This document shows, piece by piece, positions 34,297-43,634 of a stretch of 49,758 nt of DNA. Position 1 is the stretch's first letter, and every line of letters begins with the position of its first letter. The DNA is taken from NCBI GenBank assembly GCA_910587465.1, contig CAJUMS010000011.1:1-49758 (forward strand), in the 5' to 3' direction. The notes beneath the pieces were generated by a model, which was not told the origin of the DNA, ran no database searches, and saw only the letters and a program-made list of their open reading frames with translations. The stretch is from an uncultured Oscillospiraceae bacterium (lineage in GTDB: Bacteria; Bacillota; Clostridia; Oscillospirales; Ruminococcaceae). The position numbers and the translations under genes are program-made.

Positions 34297-35241
34297 TTGA
34301 TAAAACGTTTGCTTGAAACGGATAAAAAGCTTGTGCTGAAGTTTGCCGTTTCGCTTTTTCTAACAATTCTTTTCACGTTTGTGTTTGTGGGAGCAACATC
34401 CTATGCGGCATCGTCCGAGACATCGACCTCCGTAAGCACCAATACAGGTAATGGTGATACAAGCAGCGGAGATAATGCGGGCACAAGCGATACCGATACT
34501 ACGACTAAGCCTGGAGAGTATCTGGATAATTCTTCCGAGAGCGTAGGACGCGATCCGGGATCGTCGGTCTTGCAGGAGGTCATTGGCGTAGATGCGTCAC
34601 AGCCGTTGGAGATCATCATTCTGTTGACTTTGATAGCGCTGCTGCCGTCAATGCTCATTATGATGACCTGCTTTGCGCGTATCGTGATAGTGCTGGGATT
34701 TCTGCGAAGCGCGATGCAGACGCAGAATACCCCGCCGAATATGGTGCTGACGGGTCTCGCTCTTTTTCTGACGATATTCATTATGGCCCCCGTATTCGGA
34801 GAGATCAATGAGATCGCTTATCAGCCTTATGCTAATGAGCAGATCGACACAAAAGAGGCTCTTGAACGTGCGTCTGTGCCGCTGAAGCGGTTTATGCTTA
34901 AGCAAACGACCAACGACGACCTTGAGTTCTTCATCGGACTTGCCAAGGAGGATATTCCGGAGGGCGGTCTGAGCGATGAGTACAAGGAAAACGACTTGTC
35001 GCTGACGGTCATAATCCCGTCGTTTATGATAGGAGAGCTGAAAAGAGCTTTCCAGATGGGCTTTATGATATTCTTGCCGTTTCTGATAATAGACATCGTA
35101 GTTGGTTCGACACTGATGTCGATGGGTATGATGATGCTGCCGCCTGCGATGATCTCAATGCCGTTTAAGATACTGATATTCGTTCTGGCGGACGGCTGGA
35201 CTCTGATGATAGGCTCAATTGTTTCAAGTTACAATTTGTAG
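34297..35241 (+). CDS. fliP: flagellar export gate protein FliP with long extracytoplasmic insert
   Basis: 314 residues with a TTG start behind CGGAGGT. A signal-peptide-like helix (about 12-38, ending SYAA) is followed by a Ser/Thr/Asp/Gly-rich insert (about 39-90) not seen in standard 215-250-residue FliP. The core is intact: LTLIALLPSMLIMMTCFARI, TQNTPPNMVL, the FMLKQT segment and the C-terminal FQMGFMIFLPFLIIDIVV helix. FliP forms the core of the export pore. Confidence 0.93.
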   Translation: MIKRLLETDKKLVLKFAVSLFLTILFTFVFVGATSYAASSETSTSVSTNTGNGDTSSGDNAGTSDTDTTTKPGEYLDNSSESVGRDPGSSVLQEVIGVDASQPLEIIILLTLIALLPSMLIMMTCFARIVIVLGFLRSAMQTQNTPPNMVLTGLALFLTIFIMAPVFGEINEIAYQPYANEQIDTKEALERASVPLKRFMLKQTTNDDLEFFIGLAKEDIPEGGLSDEYKENDLSLTVIIPSFMIGELKRAFQMGFMIFLPFLIIDIVVGSTLMSMGMMMLPPAMISMPFKILIFVLADGWTLMIGSIVSSYNL

Positions 35242-35262
35242 CGGGGATGAGAGGATTTTGCG

Positions 35263-35535
35263 ATGACACAGGATTTAGTAATGGAAATATTCCGCGAGGC
35301 AATAATGCTGGCGTTCAAGCTGGCGCTGCCCGTTCTGCTCGTGGCAATGATAGTGGGTCTTGTGATCGCCATTTTGCAGGCGGCAACGCAAATCCACGAG
35401 CAGACGATCTCTTTCGCACCTAAAGCGGTAGCGGTAGGGCTCACGCTGTTTTTCCTTGCGCCTTGGATGACTAACGAGTGTATAGATTTCGTCAACTTCA
35501 TTTTCGAGAAGATGGCACAGATTCCGATAACATAG
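35263..35535 (+). CDS. fliQ: flagellar export gate protein FliQ
   Basis: 90 residues, two membrane helices (about 15-38 and 52-75), with the family motif GLVIAILQAATQIHEQTISF in between. Standard length. One of the FliP5-FliQ4-FliR1 gate subunits. ATG start, 21 nt after fliP and 10 nt before fliR. Confidence 0.94.
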   Translation: MTQDLVMEIFREAIMLAFKLALPVLLVAMIVGLVIAILQAATQIHEQTISFAPKAVAVGLTLFFLAPWMTNECIDFVNFIFEKMAQIPIT

Positions 35536-35545
35536 AGGTCAAGCC

Positions 35546-36325
35546 GTGTCTGAAATATGGACGATTATACAAACGAACTTTATCGTTCTGATAATGGTAA
35601 CAGCAAGGGTGGCGGGAATATTCAGCTTTAACCCGATATTCTCGCGCCGCGGCGTACCGAATACGATAAAAGCGGGTGCGTCGATAATGCTTGCGGTTGT
35701 GATGACGGCGGCGGGTGATTTCGATTACACCATTCCCGCGGGGGTGCTCCCGTTTATGTTTGACTTGGTAAAAGAGTTGCTTGTCGGGGCAATCTTGGGT
35801 TTTTTTGTAAATCTGCTCCTGCAAGTGTTTTCAATGGCGGGAGAGGTCACGGATATGCAGTTGGGGTTGTCGATGGCGAAAAGCTACGATCCGACCTTCG
35901 GCAATGCGGGCTTGTCCACACAGTATTACAGCTACTGGTTTATGCTGTACTTTTTTGCGGTAGGCGGTCACAAGAGCTACATTGAGTTGTTCGCGATCTC
36001 TTACGAAAATATCCCGATGGGATACACCAGTTTTAACATCAATCTGCTGAATATCCTGGTGCATTACTTTGAAACGGTAATGACGCTCGGATTAAAGCTC
36101 GCAATGCCCGTAATAGCCGCCTCACTGATCTCCGAATTCTGCGTGGGTGTGCTTATGAAAGCAGTTCCGACGATCCACGTTTTTGTATTGAATATCCAGA
36201 TCAAAATGCTCGTGGGATTTGTAGTTCTTGCGGCTAGCTGCGGCGTAGTCGGCGAGTTTATGGAAAAGATAATGGGACTTCTTTTTGAGAACCTGAACGG
36301 AATAATTGATAAGTGGATCGTTTAG
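35546..36325 (+). CDS. fliR: flagellar export gate protein FliR
   Basis: 259 residues with a GTG start at 35546 behind AGAGGTC. Five or six membrane helices, with RVAGIFSFNPIFSRRGVPN near 22-40, the GFFVNLLLQVFSMAGE segment near 84-99, and a C-terminal helix pair. Completes the fliP-fliQ-fliR gate block. Normal length. Confidence 0.94.
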   Translation: MSEIWTIIQTNFIVLIMVTARVAGIFSFNPIFSRRGVPNTIKAGASIMLAVVMTAAGDFDYTIPAGVLPFMFDLVKELLVGAILGFFVNLLLQVFSMAGEVTDMQLGLSMAKSYDPTFGNAGLSTQYYSYWFMLYFFAVGGHKSYIELFAISYENIPMGYTSFNINLLNILVHYFETVMTLGLKLAMPVIAASLISEFCVGVLMKAVPTIHVFVLNIQIKMLVGFVVLAASCGVVGEFMEKIMGLLFENLNGIIDKWIV

Positions 36326-36388
36326 TTGATATTGATAATAAGTAATACTTGATATATAGCGCATTGCGCAAAATAAGGGGGGAGAACG

Positions 36389-37453
36389 TTGGCAGGCGAG
36401 GAGAAAACCGAAAAAGCCACCCCCAAAAAGCGGCGCGACCAACGAAAAGAGGGTAACGTTCTCCAATCCAAGGAGATCGTGACCGCCGCCTCCGTGCTGG
36501 GAATATTTTTCGCTGTGCGGCTGTTGGCGGGTTTTATAATAAAAAACCTGCTCTCGTTCACCGCGAGAATATATGAGAACAGCGCAACTTATGATGTGAG
36601 CGCGGATAACTTTATGCCGCTTGTTATCCGGATGATAACGGTCGTGGTAATGGTCGTCGGACCCGTATGCGCTGTCGCGATGCTGTTGGGAATTATCCCG
36701 ACGGTCGCTCAGACTCGCGGGCTGTTCACGATGAAAGCACTCAGACCGAAGTTTTCACGTCTGAATCCCTTGGAAGGTATTAAAAAGCTGTTTTCGATGC
36801 AGGCGATAGTCGGCATATTAAAGGGGCTTATCGAGGTCATCGTTATTGCGTATATGATCTATAACGAGATTGCCAAACGTATGCCCGTGATACTTTCGCT
36901 TACGGATATGGGACTTATGCAGGGACTTGCCTATATAGGACTGTCAATCTTCGACATGGTAATGCTGATCTGCATTTTGCTGGTATTTGTTGCGGCGGGA
37001 GACTTTCTGTTCCAGTGGTGGCAGTTTGAGAAGAAACTCAAAATGTCCAAGCAGGAGGTCAAGGAGGAATACAAGCAGATGGAGGGCGACCCGCAGGTCA
37101 AGTCCAAGATCAAGCAGAGACAGCAGCAGATGGCGCAAAGCCGTATGATGCAGGACGTTCCTTCCGCCGACGTTATCATACGTAACCCTACGCACTATGC
37201 GGTAGCGCTGAAATACGATCAGGATAAGAACCGTGCACCCGAGGTCATAGCTAAGGGCAAGGACTATCTGGCAATGAAAATAGTGGAGATTGCCGAGAAG
37301 AACGACATAATGTGTGTTGAGGATCCGCCACTGGCACGTTCGCTGTACGCTGACGTCGATATCGGGCGCGAGATTCCGTACGAGCTGTACAACGCGGTCG
37401 CAGAGATACTTACTGTGGTGTATCGCGAGAAAAATAAGAGCATACATGCTTAA
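36389..37453 (+). CDS. flhB: flagellar export switch protein FlhB
   Basis: 354 residues with a TTG start at 36389 behind GGGGGGAG. Four membrane helices (about 32-52, 78-102, 140-160, 188-206). The cytoplasmic domain contains the autocleavage site NPTH at 266-269, where the family cuts between Asn and Pro to change export specificity under FliK control. The N-terminal EKTEKATPKKRRDQRKEGN is typical. Full length. Confidence 0.95.
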   Translation: MAGEEKTEKATPKKRRDQRKEGNVLQSKEIVTAASVLGIFFAVRLLAGFIIKNLLSFTARIYENSATYDVSADNFMPLVIRMITVVVMVVGPVCAVAMLLGIIPTVAQTRGLFTMKALRPKFSRLNPLEGIKKLFSMQAIVGILKGLIEVIVIAYMIYNEIAKRMPVILSLTDMGLMQGLAYIGLSIFDMVMLICILLVFVAAGDFLFQWWQFEKKLKMSKQEVKEEYKQMEGDPQVKSKIKQRQQQMAQSRMMQDVPSADVIIRNPTHYAVALKYDQDKNRAPEVIAKGKDYLAMKIVEIAEKNDIMCVEDPPLARSLYADVDIGREIPYELYNAVAEILTVVYREKNKSIHA

Positions 37454-37543
37454 CAGACGGTGTTTTCTCTGCCGAATGTAGAAAAAACGCCGAAAGAAAA
37501 ACAACCGCATGCTTAAAAATAACAAAAGAAAGGGTGTGAGAAT

Positions 37544-39637
37544 ATGGGTATGATAAGAAAGATCCTCAGCAACTCCATGGTGCTGTTTGTCATCTTCATA
37601 GTTCTCGCCATCATCATTCCGCTGCCCTCGTGGTTGCTGGATTTTATGATAATGCTTAATATTGCGCTGTCGCTGATAATTCTGATAATGACTATGTTCA
37701 TTAAAGAGGCGCTGGAATTCTCGGTATTCCCGACGGTGCTGCTTCTTTCAACGGTTCTGCGATTATCGTTGAATATTTCGACGACTAGAGGAATTTTGTC
37801 AAAAGGTTACGCCGGCGAGGTTATCAAGGCTTTTGGTAACTTCGTAATGGGCGGTGACGCTATCGTCGGCTTCCTGATATTCATAATCATAGTTTTGGTA
37901 AACTTTATCGTTATCACCAAGGGCTCGGAGCGTGTATCCGAGGTTGCGGCAAGATTTACCCTGGACGCTATGCCCGGTAAACAGATGGCTATCGACGCGG
38001 ACCTGAACTCGGGTCTGATAAACGAGGAGCAGGCGAAAACGCGCCGTTCCAATATCCAGCGCGAGGCGGACTTCTACGGTTCAATGGACGGTGCTACGAA
38101 GTTCGTAAAGGGCGATGCGATAATGTCCATTATCACAACTCTTGTAAACCTCATAGGCGGCGTTATCATAGGTATGGTCCGCGGAGGCGGCGATTTCAAC
38201 ACTATCCTTAACACTTACTCGCTGGCGACGGTAGGCGACGGTCTGTGCTCACAGATTCCCGCGCTGCTTATCTCCGTGGCTACGGGTATGATCGTAACGC
38301 GCGCTGCAAGCAACGACAGTCTCATGCACGATATCAAGTCGCAGTTCACCGCGCAGCCGTTCGTTATGCTGATCTCGGGTATGGTAGTCCTTGTTATGAT
38401 GGTTATCCCTGGTTTCCCGTGGTATGTGCTGCTGTTTCTCGGCATTGCGCTGATAGCGGGCGCTATTCTGCTCGACAGAAACAAGAAGAAAATGGCAGAG
38501 CTGGAGCTTGCTCAACGAGCCAAGGCAGAGCAGGCGGAGCTTGATAAACCAAAAACAGACAACGATTATTACCGCGACATTGACAACGTTTTCAAGCTGT
38601 TGAACGTTGAACCGATAGAAATGGAGTTCGGTTACTCGCTGCTGCGGCTTGTCGATGAAAAGAGCGGCGGTAATTTCATTGATCGTGTAGTTATCTTCCG
38701 AAAACAGTTTGCAATGGATATGGGTATGGTTATCCCGTCTGTGAGAATGACGGATAATCCTGAGATAAACCCCAATTTGTATATTATCAAGATAAAGGGC
38801 GAGGAGGTAGCCCGCGGCGAGATACTCGTCGACCATTACCTCGCGCTTGATAGCGGAGACGTTACCACGACGATCGAGGGTATCGACACCGTTGAGCCCG
38901 CGTTCGGACTGCCCGCAAAGTGGATAAGCGAGGACAAGAAGATTATGGCGGACGTGGCTGGCTATACGCTTATAGACCCCGTTTCCGTAATGATAACGCA
39001 CTGGTCTGAGATCATGAAACGTTACGCGCATGAGATGCTTTCCCGTCAGGACGTAAACACGATGATCGAGAACGTCAAGAAAACCAACCCGATCGTGGTG
39101 GATGACCTTATACCGAAAGTTATATCCGTCGGGTATTTGCAGAAGGTATTGGCGAACCTGCTTAAGGAGGGCATACCGATACGAGACCTTGAGACCATTC
39201 TCGAGACCCTCGGCGATCACACCAATGTGCTCAAGGATATCGACATTGCTACCGAGTACGTACGCCAGTCGCTCAAGCGTACTATCACGCACCGTTTTGC
39301 GGAGGCGAATTCCCTGCGCGTGATAACGCTTGATACTCAGATAGAGGATATGATAGTAAGCTCCGTTAAGAAGAACGATCAGGGAAGCTACCTCGCAATG
39401 GCACCCGATATTATTCAGAACATAGTTGCGGCGACAAACGACGAGATCGACAAGATAAAGGACGTTATCCCAACGGTTATTATCTTGACCTCGCCTGTTG
39501 TGAGAATATACTACAAGAAGTTGACTGAGCAGTTCATTTCCAACGTAACCGTGCTGTCGTACAGTGAAATAGACGCATCCGCCCAGATACAGGCGATAGG
39601 CAACATTTCGCTTTCAACACGCGTTATGGCGGGATAA
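37544..39637 (+). CDS. flhA: flagellar export gate protein FlhA
   Basis: 697 residues. About eight N-terminal membrane helices to residue ~310, with the conserved cytoplasmic segment MPGKQMAIDADLNSGLI near 145-161, then a large cytoplasmic domain (about 330-697) that forms the nonameric ring docking chaperone-substrate pairs. Full length. An AGAAAGGGTG site precedes the ATG. In many Firmicutes flhF and flhG follow; here the sigma-28 gene follows directly. Confidence 0.96.
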   Translation: MGMIRKILSNSMVLFVIFIVLAIIIPLPSWLLDFMIMLNIALSLIILIMTMFIKEALEFSVFPTVLLLSTVLRLSLNISTTRGILSKGYAGEVIKAFGNFVMGGDAIVGFLIFIIIVLVNFIVITKGSERVSEVAARFTLDAMPGKQMAIDADLNSGLINEEQAKTRRSNIQREADFYGSMDGATKFVKGDAIMSIITTLVNLIGGVIIGMVRGGGDFNTILNTYSLATVGDGLCSQIPALLISVATGMIVTRAASNDSLMHDIKSQFTAQPFVMLISGMVVLVMMVIPGFPWYVLLFLGIALIAGAILLDRNKKKMAELELAQRAKAEQAELDKPKTDNDYYRDIDNVFKLLNVEPIEMEFGYSLLRLVDEKSGGNFIDRVVIFRKQFAMDMGMVIPSVRMTDNPEINPNLYIIKIKGEEVARGEILVDHYLALDSGDVTTTIEGIDTVEPAFGLPAKWISEDKKIMADVAGYTLIDPVSVMITHWSEIMKRYAHEMLSRQDVNTMIENVKKTNPIVVDDLIPKVISVGYLQKVLANLLKEGIPIRDLETILETLGDHTNVLKDIDIATEYVRQSLKRTITHRFAEANSLRVITLDTQIEDMIVSSVKKNDQGSYLAMAPDIIQNIVAATNDEIDKIKDVIPTVIILTSPVVRIYYKKLTEQFISNVTVLSYSEIDASAQIQAIGNISLSTRVMAG

Positions 39638-39693
39638 CGGCATACTGATATTATTGCCGAGAGAAAAGAGGGCAGAGAGGCAGGTTGCGCAAT

Positions 39694-40446
39694 ATGGAAA
39701 ACTTTTCTAACAACGCTGAGCAGATAGCGATTTATCAGCAAAGCGGTGATGTTGCGCTCCGAAATGAGATTGTGCTCAATAATATGGGACTCGTGCGATC
39801 ATGCGCGATGTCTATGCGGAATATGTACATTAAGCACGGCGATACCGACGATGTTGTAAATGAGGGTGTTATCGCGCTTATGGACGCTATTGAGAGCTTT
39901 GACCCCGCAAAAGGCGCAAAGTTCGAGACGTATGCCTCGCTGAAAATTCGCGGCGCTATTATTGATTTTCTCCGCAGACAGGACTGGATACCGAGAAATG
40001 TGAGAAAATTTGCCCGTACTCTTGACAAAGCTAACAGTATGTTGTATAATTTAAATGGGAGAGTGCCTACGACTGCCGAGCTTGCAGAGCATCTCGGAAT
40101 AGACGAGGATAAGCTTCTAAAGCAAATGGCGGAGTGTTCATGCACGATAACGCTGTCGTTTGAGGAGTTGCTCTATGAGGACAACATCGACGAGCCCGCC
40201 GTGGACGTGCCGTCCGACAGCGGATTGCTCCGCGAGGAAATGAGCCGCGAGATAGCGAGTGCTATTGACGAACTCAAGGATAAGGAGCGGCAGGTCGTAA
40301 CGCTTTACTATTATAAAAATATGAAATATTCCGACATCGCAAAGGCGCTTGGAGTATCCGAGAGTCGTGTGTGTCAGATACATACAAAGGCTATATTGTT
40401 GTTAAAGGCAAAGCTCGAGCCGTATTTTAAAGGAGGAACCGTATGA
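39694..40446 (+). CDS. fliA: flagellar sigma factor sigma-28 (FliA/SigD family)
   Basis: 250 residues from the ATG at 39694. A TTG at 39685 is possible in frame, but the ribosome site GAGAGGCAGG ends only a nucleotide or two before it. Region 2 has DVVNEGVIALMDAIESFDP and FETYASLKIRGAIIDFLR; the WIPRNVRK segment is typical of the FliA/WhiG/SigD branch. Region 4.2 helix-turn-helix is YSDIAKALGVSESRVCQIH. Directs late flagellar genes such as flagellin. No FlgM anti-sigma factor is seen here. It overlaps the next gene by 4 nt. Confidence 0.93.
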   Translation: MENFSNNAEQIAIYQQSGDVALRNEIVLNNMGLVRSCAMSMRNMYIKHGDTDDVVNEGVIALMDAIESFDPAKGAKFETYASLKIRGAIIDFLRRQDWIPRNVRKFARTLDKANSMLYNLNGRVPTTAELAEHLGIDEDKLLKQMAECSCTITLSFEELLYEDNIDEPAVDVPSDSGLLREEMSREIASAIDELKDKERQVVTLYYYKNMKYSDIAKALGVSESRVCQIHTKAILLLKAKLEPYFKGGTV

Positions 40447-41195
40447 ACAGAGGCTTTTACTACGCTTGTAACGGAATGATATTAAATCAGCGCAGGATAA
40501 ATACCATAGGCAATAATCTCGCGAACGCGAGCACCCCGGGTTACAAGCGCGACACACTTCTGGTTGACAGATTTGACGAGCATATGATCCTTGTAAAGCA
40601 CCGTCAGGAGCTTTCGGGAACGTTCGCTCATACTTATGTCGATTCCACCTATACCGATCTGGAGCAGGGCTTTTTCGAACAGACGGATTCTCCGTTTGAC
40701 GTAGCTATCTGGGGCGACGTTTATTTCAATATCGCGGGTTACAACGGCGAGACGATGTTGACGAGAAACGGCGACTGGGAGTTGGACGAGGAAGGTTATC
40801 TTACTTTGTCCAATTCGGGTCGTGTACTCGGCGAGAACGGTGAGATATATATTGGCAACAAGGATTTCGTTATCGACGTTGACGGTCGTATTTATCAGAA
40901 TAATGAGCGTGGTGAGCGAGAGCTTATCGACAGATTGGCGCTTAGCTACATAGACCGTGATTCGGACGTTGCGAAGTTTGGCGTAAATATGTTTTCGTCG
41001 GTCAACGCTCAGCCAGTTCCCGATGATGTGAGATTTGATATCGTTCAGGGCGCACTTGAGCGCTCGAATATCGACTATAACTACGAGCTTACGATGATGA
41101 TGAACGCTAACAGACTGTTCGAGACAAACAGTAAGATATTCCAGATATGCGACGGCATGAACCAGGGTGCTACTTCGCTCTGTAAAAAGGTTTAA
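40443..41195 (+). CDS. flagellar rod protein, FlgF/FlgG family
   Basis: 250 residues. N-terminal rod/hook D0 motif NTIGNNLANASTPGYKRD (about 20-37), a D1 part with TRNGDWELDEEGYLTL, and a C-terminal D0 with QGALERSNIDYNYEL and a helical end. Length fits a distal-rod or FlhO/FlgF-like protein. The expected GQGFF..V and YTR core is altered (WGDVYFNIAG, LTRNGD). It is translationally coupled to fliA (4-nt overlap) and lies 19 nt before the FlgG-type gene. Confidence 0.85.
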   Translation: MNRGFYYACNGMILNQRRINTIGNNLANASTPGYKRDTLLVDRFDEHMILVKHRQELSGTFAHTYVDSTYTDLEQGFFEQTDSPFDVAIWGDVYFNIAGYNGETMLTRNGDWELDEEGYLTLSNSGRVLGENGEIYIGNKDFVIDVDGRIYQNNERGERELIDRLALSYIDRDSDVAKFGVNMFSSVNAQPVPDDVRFDIVQGALERSNIDYNYELTMMMNANRLFETNSKIFQICDGMNQGATSLCKKV

Positions 41196-41214
41196 CGTAG
41201 GAGGGAACTAGTTT

Positions 41215-42984
41215 ATGAATATATCGTTCCATACGGGTAAATCCGCGATGATTGCGCAGGCAAAAGCGCTCAATATTTACGGAAACAACATCGCGAATGT
41301 AAACACCGTTGGCTATCAGACGATTCGCCCCTCATTCGCGGATTGTATCTACGACGTTGAAAGAGAGCCGCAGCCTGATTGGCAGACGGGTCACGGTACA
41401 TATATCCAGAAAACCGATCTTATGTTCAGCGAATCGCACTTTGAGTATACCGAACGTCCGCAGGATTTTGCGATAGCGGGCGAGGGTTTCTTTGCAGTTG
41501 AGGATCGCTGGGGAGATGTGAACTATACCCGTGACGGCGCGTTCGGCATAACACAGCTCGATGGCGAATGGTATCTTGTATCCAGTTCGGGCGAGTTTGT
41601 TCTCGATTACGAAAAGAACCGTATAGTAGTGCCGTTTGAGGAGATATCAAAGGGTGATGTGCGCGGCAGTATTGACTGGGAAGCGGTAAGTCAGCAGATA
41701 GGCGCGTTCACATTGAATAATATTGACAATGAGAGAGTACGTTACATATATAACGGCACGGGCACGGTAGAGGGTGAACCCGACGAAAACGGCGAGCCTA
41801 CCGAGACTCCCGATCCCGCACCGGTTGAGGACGCGGGGCTTCAGATGACGGGCTCCGACGCCGAGGCTCCGAGCTCTGCGGTAGTCAGCACTGCAGACGG
41901 CTATTTCGCAGTAATGGACGATTACGGAAATGTAAAATATACCCGCGACGGTCAGCTTTCCATTCAGAAGTATCAGGGGAAGTGGTATCTCGGCTCGTCC
42001 GAGGGGGAGTTGATTCTTGACAGCGACCTTCAACCGATTGAGGTTACTTTCAGAGCCCCCACCATTGATGACGTTGGCGCGGAAACTATCGACAGACAGG
42101 TGCAGAAGGACGAGAACGATCAGGTAGCGGTGCGCGATCTTGAAACGGGCGAGACTGTATTTAAGGCGGTCACGACTTTCGGTGTACAGCAGGACGGAAA
42201 GAAGTTCTACGTTGTATCTCCCGAAGGTGAATACGTTCTAGACAACGCTAACCGCCGCATAGAGGTTCCCTCCAGAGATGGCGACTATTACAGCGTAAAT
42301 TGGGACGAACTCGTAACGCCCGCGGGCGAGGACGAGGAGGAGCGTCAGATTATTGGTGTGTTCAGGTTTGCGGATTCAACTAATCTGACGACTGACGATC
42401 GTACTCGCTATGAGGGTACGGGTGCAGTCGATCAGAATGTTGAAAAAATCGTAGAGGGCAGTGGTGTAAGGCTCGGTAACGCAGACGCGTTTTTCGCGGT
42501 TGAGGGCGCCGACGGTACGGTGAGATATACTCGTAACACGGGCTTTGACGTATTGCAGGGTGACGACGGCGCATGGTATTTGGCGACGAACGAGGGCGAG
42601 TATGTTCTTGGTGCGAACAATCAGCGTATCATGGTAGCCGAGGCGGAGCAGTACACTCCCAACGTCGATTGGGATGAGTTGAGAGAAATGGTGGGCGTGT
42701 TCGAGTTCCCGAACCCCTATGGTATTGAGGCTTGGGGTACCAACCGTTACGTAGAGACAGACAGGAGCGGAGCGGCAGTGGCTGCGCGCGAGCTCAGAAA
42801 TATAGACGGCGTAGACGTATGGGTGCCCACAATGGATAAGCTCCAGGGTACGCTGATAGTCTCCAATGTCGATCTCGCAACACAGATGGTAAAGCTGATC
42901 GAAACACAGAGAGCGTATCAGATAAGCTCAAGAGTGGTAACGACCTCCGACGAGCTTGCAAGAATAGCAAATAATTTAAGATAA
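41215..42984 (+). CDS. FlgG-type rod protein with about four tandem central-domain repeats
   Basis: 589 residues, more than twice the usual 260 for FlgG. The ends are classic: N-terminal NIYGNNIANVNTVGYQT (20-36) and C-terminal LQGTLIVSNVDLATQMV plus LIETQRAYQISSRVVTT (561-577). The central YTR module is repeated: unit 1 about 84-187, unit 2 about 221-290, unit 3 about 300-405 and unit 4 about 416-520. Shared positions are FAV, YTRDG (changed in unit 3), G-x-WYL or KFYV, GE-(F/Y/L)-(V/I)-L and R-I-x-V. In units 1, 3 and 4 a second half follows with W-(D/E)-x-(L/V), (I/V)-G-(V/A)-F and RY. Linkers at 186-225 are acidic and Pro-rich. The frame is intact with a good ribosome site (GGAGGG), so an assembly artefact is unlikely but not excluded. 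Confidence 0.88.
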   Translation: MNISFHTGKSAMIAQAKALNIYGNNIANVNTVGYQTIRPSFADCIYDVEREPQPDWQTGHGTYIQKTDLMFSESHFEYTERPQDFAIAGEGFFAVEDRWGDVNYTRDGAFGITQLDGEWYLVSSSGEFVLDYEKNRIVVPFEEISKGDVRGSIDWEAVSQQIGAFTLNNIDNERVRYIYNGTGTVEGEPDENGEPTETPDPAPVEDAGLQMTGSDAEAPSSAVVSTADGYFAVMDDYGNVKYTRDGQLSIQKYQGKWYLGSSEGELILDSDLQPIEVTFRAPTIDDVGAETIDRQVQKDENDQVAVRDLETGETVFKAVTTFGVQQDGKKFYVVSPEGEYVLDNANRRIEVPSRDGDYYSVNWDELVTPAGEDEEERQIIGVFRFADSTNLTTDDRTRYEGTGAVDQNVEKIVEGSGVRLGNADAFFAVEGADGTVRYTRNTGFDVLQGDDGAWYLATNEGEYVLGANNQRIMVAEAEQYTPNVDWDELREMVGVFEFPNPYGIEAWGTNRYVETDRSGAAVAARELRNIDGVDVWVPTMDKLQGTLIVSNVDLATQMVKLIETQRAYQISSRVVTTSDELARIANNLR

Positions 42985-43016
42985 TATGGTGATCTCAGCA
43001 GAAGGGAAGTGATGTT

Positions 43017-43634
43017 ATGTTAAAAAATTTTGAGGAGCTTTCTCCCGTGGCTATTGATTGCCTTAAAGAAATAGGAAATATCGGTTCGGGCAACGCTGCG
43101 TCGTCATTGTCGGCAATGCTTTCAAAGTCGGTGCGTATGCGCGTTCCTCACATACGCGTTCTGGATTATCAGACTGCGATAGACGAGGTGGGAGGTCCCG
43201 AACAGGTGCTTACGGGCATTCTTGTAACGTTCAAGGGCGATATTAAGGGAATGATAATGTTCCTGCTAGACAACGCATTCGCGAAGATCGTTGTAAATAC
43301 GTTTATGGGCAAGGATAATATTGACGTTTTGAAAATGGACGAGGCAGACACGTCTGCCGTAAAGGAAATGGGCAATATCATGGCAGGCTCGTATCTTAAC
43401 GCGTTGGCAGCGCTTGCGGGCTTTACGGTGGCAATGGACGTTCCGTCTATGACCGTTGATATGATGGGTGCTATTATGAACGCACCTATGACCGAATTCT
43501 CGGAGATTGGCGACAAGGTTCTTTTTATCAATGACGGATTTATTATAGATGGGGTGGACATTAATTCAAACATCATTCTGATTCCTGAAATGGAATCTCT
43601 TGACATTCTAATGAAAAAGCTTGGTGTTAATTGA
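43017..43634 (+). CDS. cheC: CheY-P phosphatase CheC
   Basis: 205 residues. Two copies of the CheC phosphatase motif: EIGN (18-21, in CLKEIGNIGSGNA) and EMGN (117-120, in VKEMGNIMAGSYLN). Removes phosphate from CheY-P and is stimulated by CheD in B. subtilis. Full length, GAAGGGAAG ribosome site, and its stop shares one base with the cheD ATG. Confidence 0.95.
   Translation: MLKNFEELSPVAIDCLKEIGNIGSGNAASSLSAMLSKSVRMRVPHIRVLDYQTAIDEVGGPEQVLTGILVTFKGDIKGMIMFLLDNAFAKIVVNTFMGKDNIDVLKMDEADTSAVKEMGNIMAGSYLNALAALAGFTVAMDVPSMTVDMMGAIMNAPMTEFSEIGDKVLFINDGFIIDGVDINSNIILIPEMESLDILMKKLGVN

Noticed and set aside
38249..39292. 347-codon minus-strand frame over flhA
   Set aside because: Antisense shadow of flhA, rich in His, Arg and Tyr; no domain.
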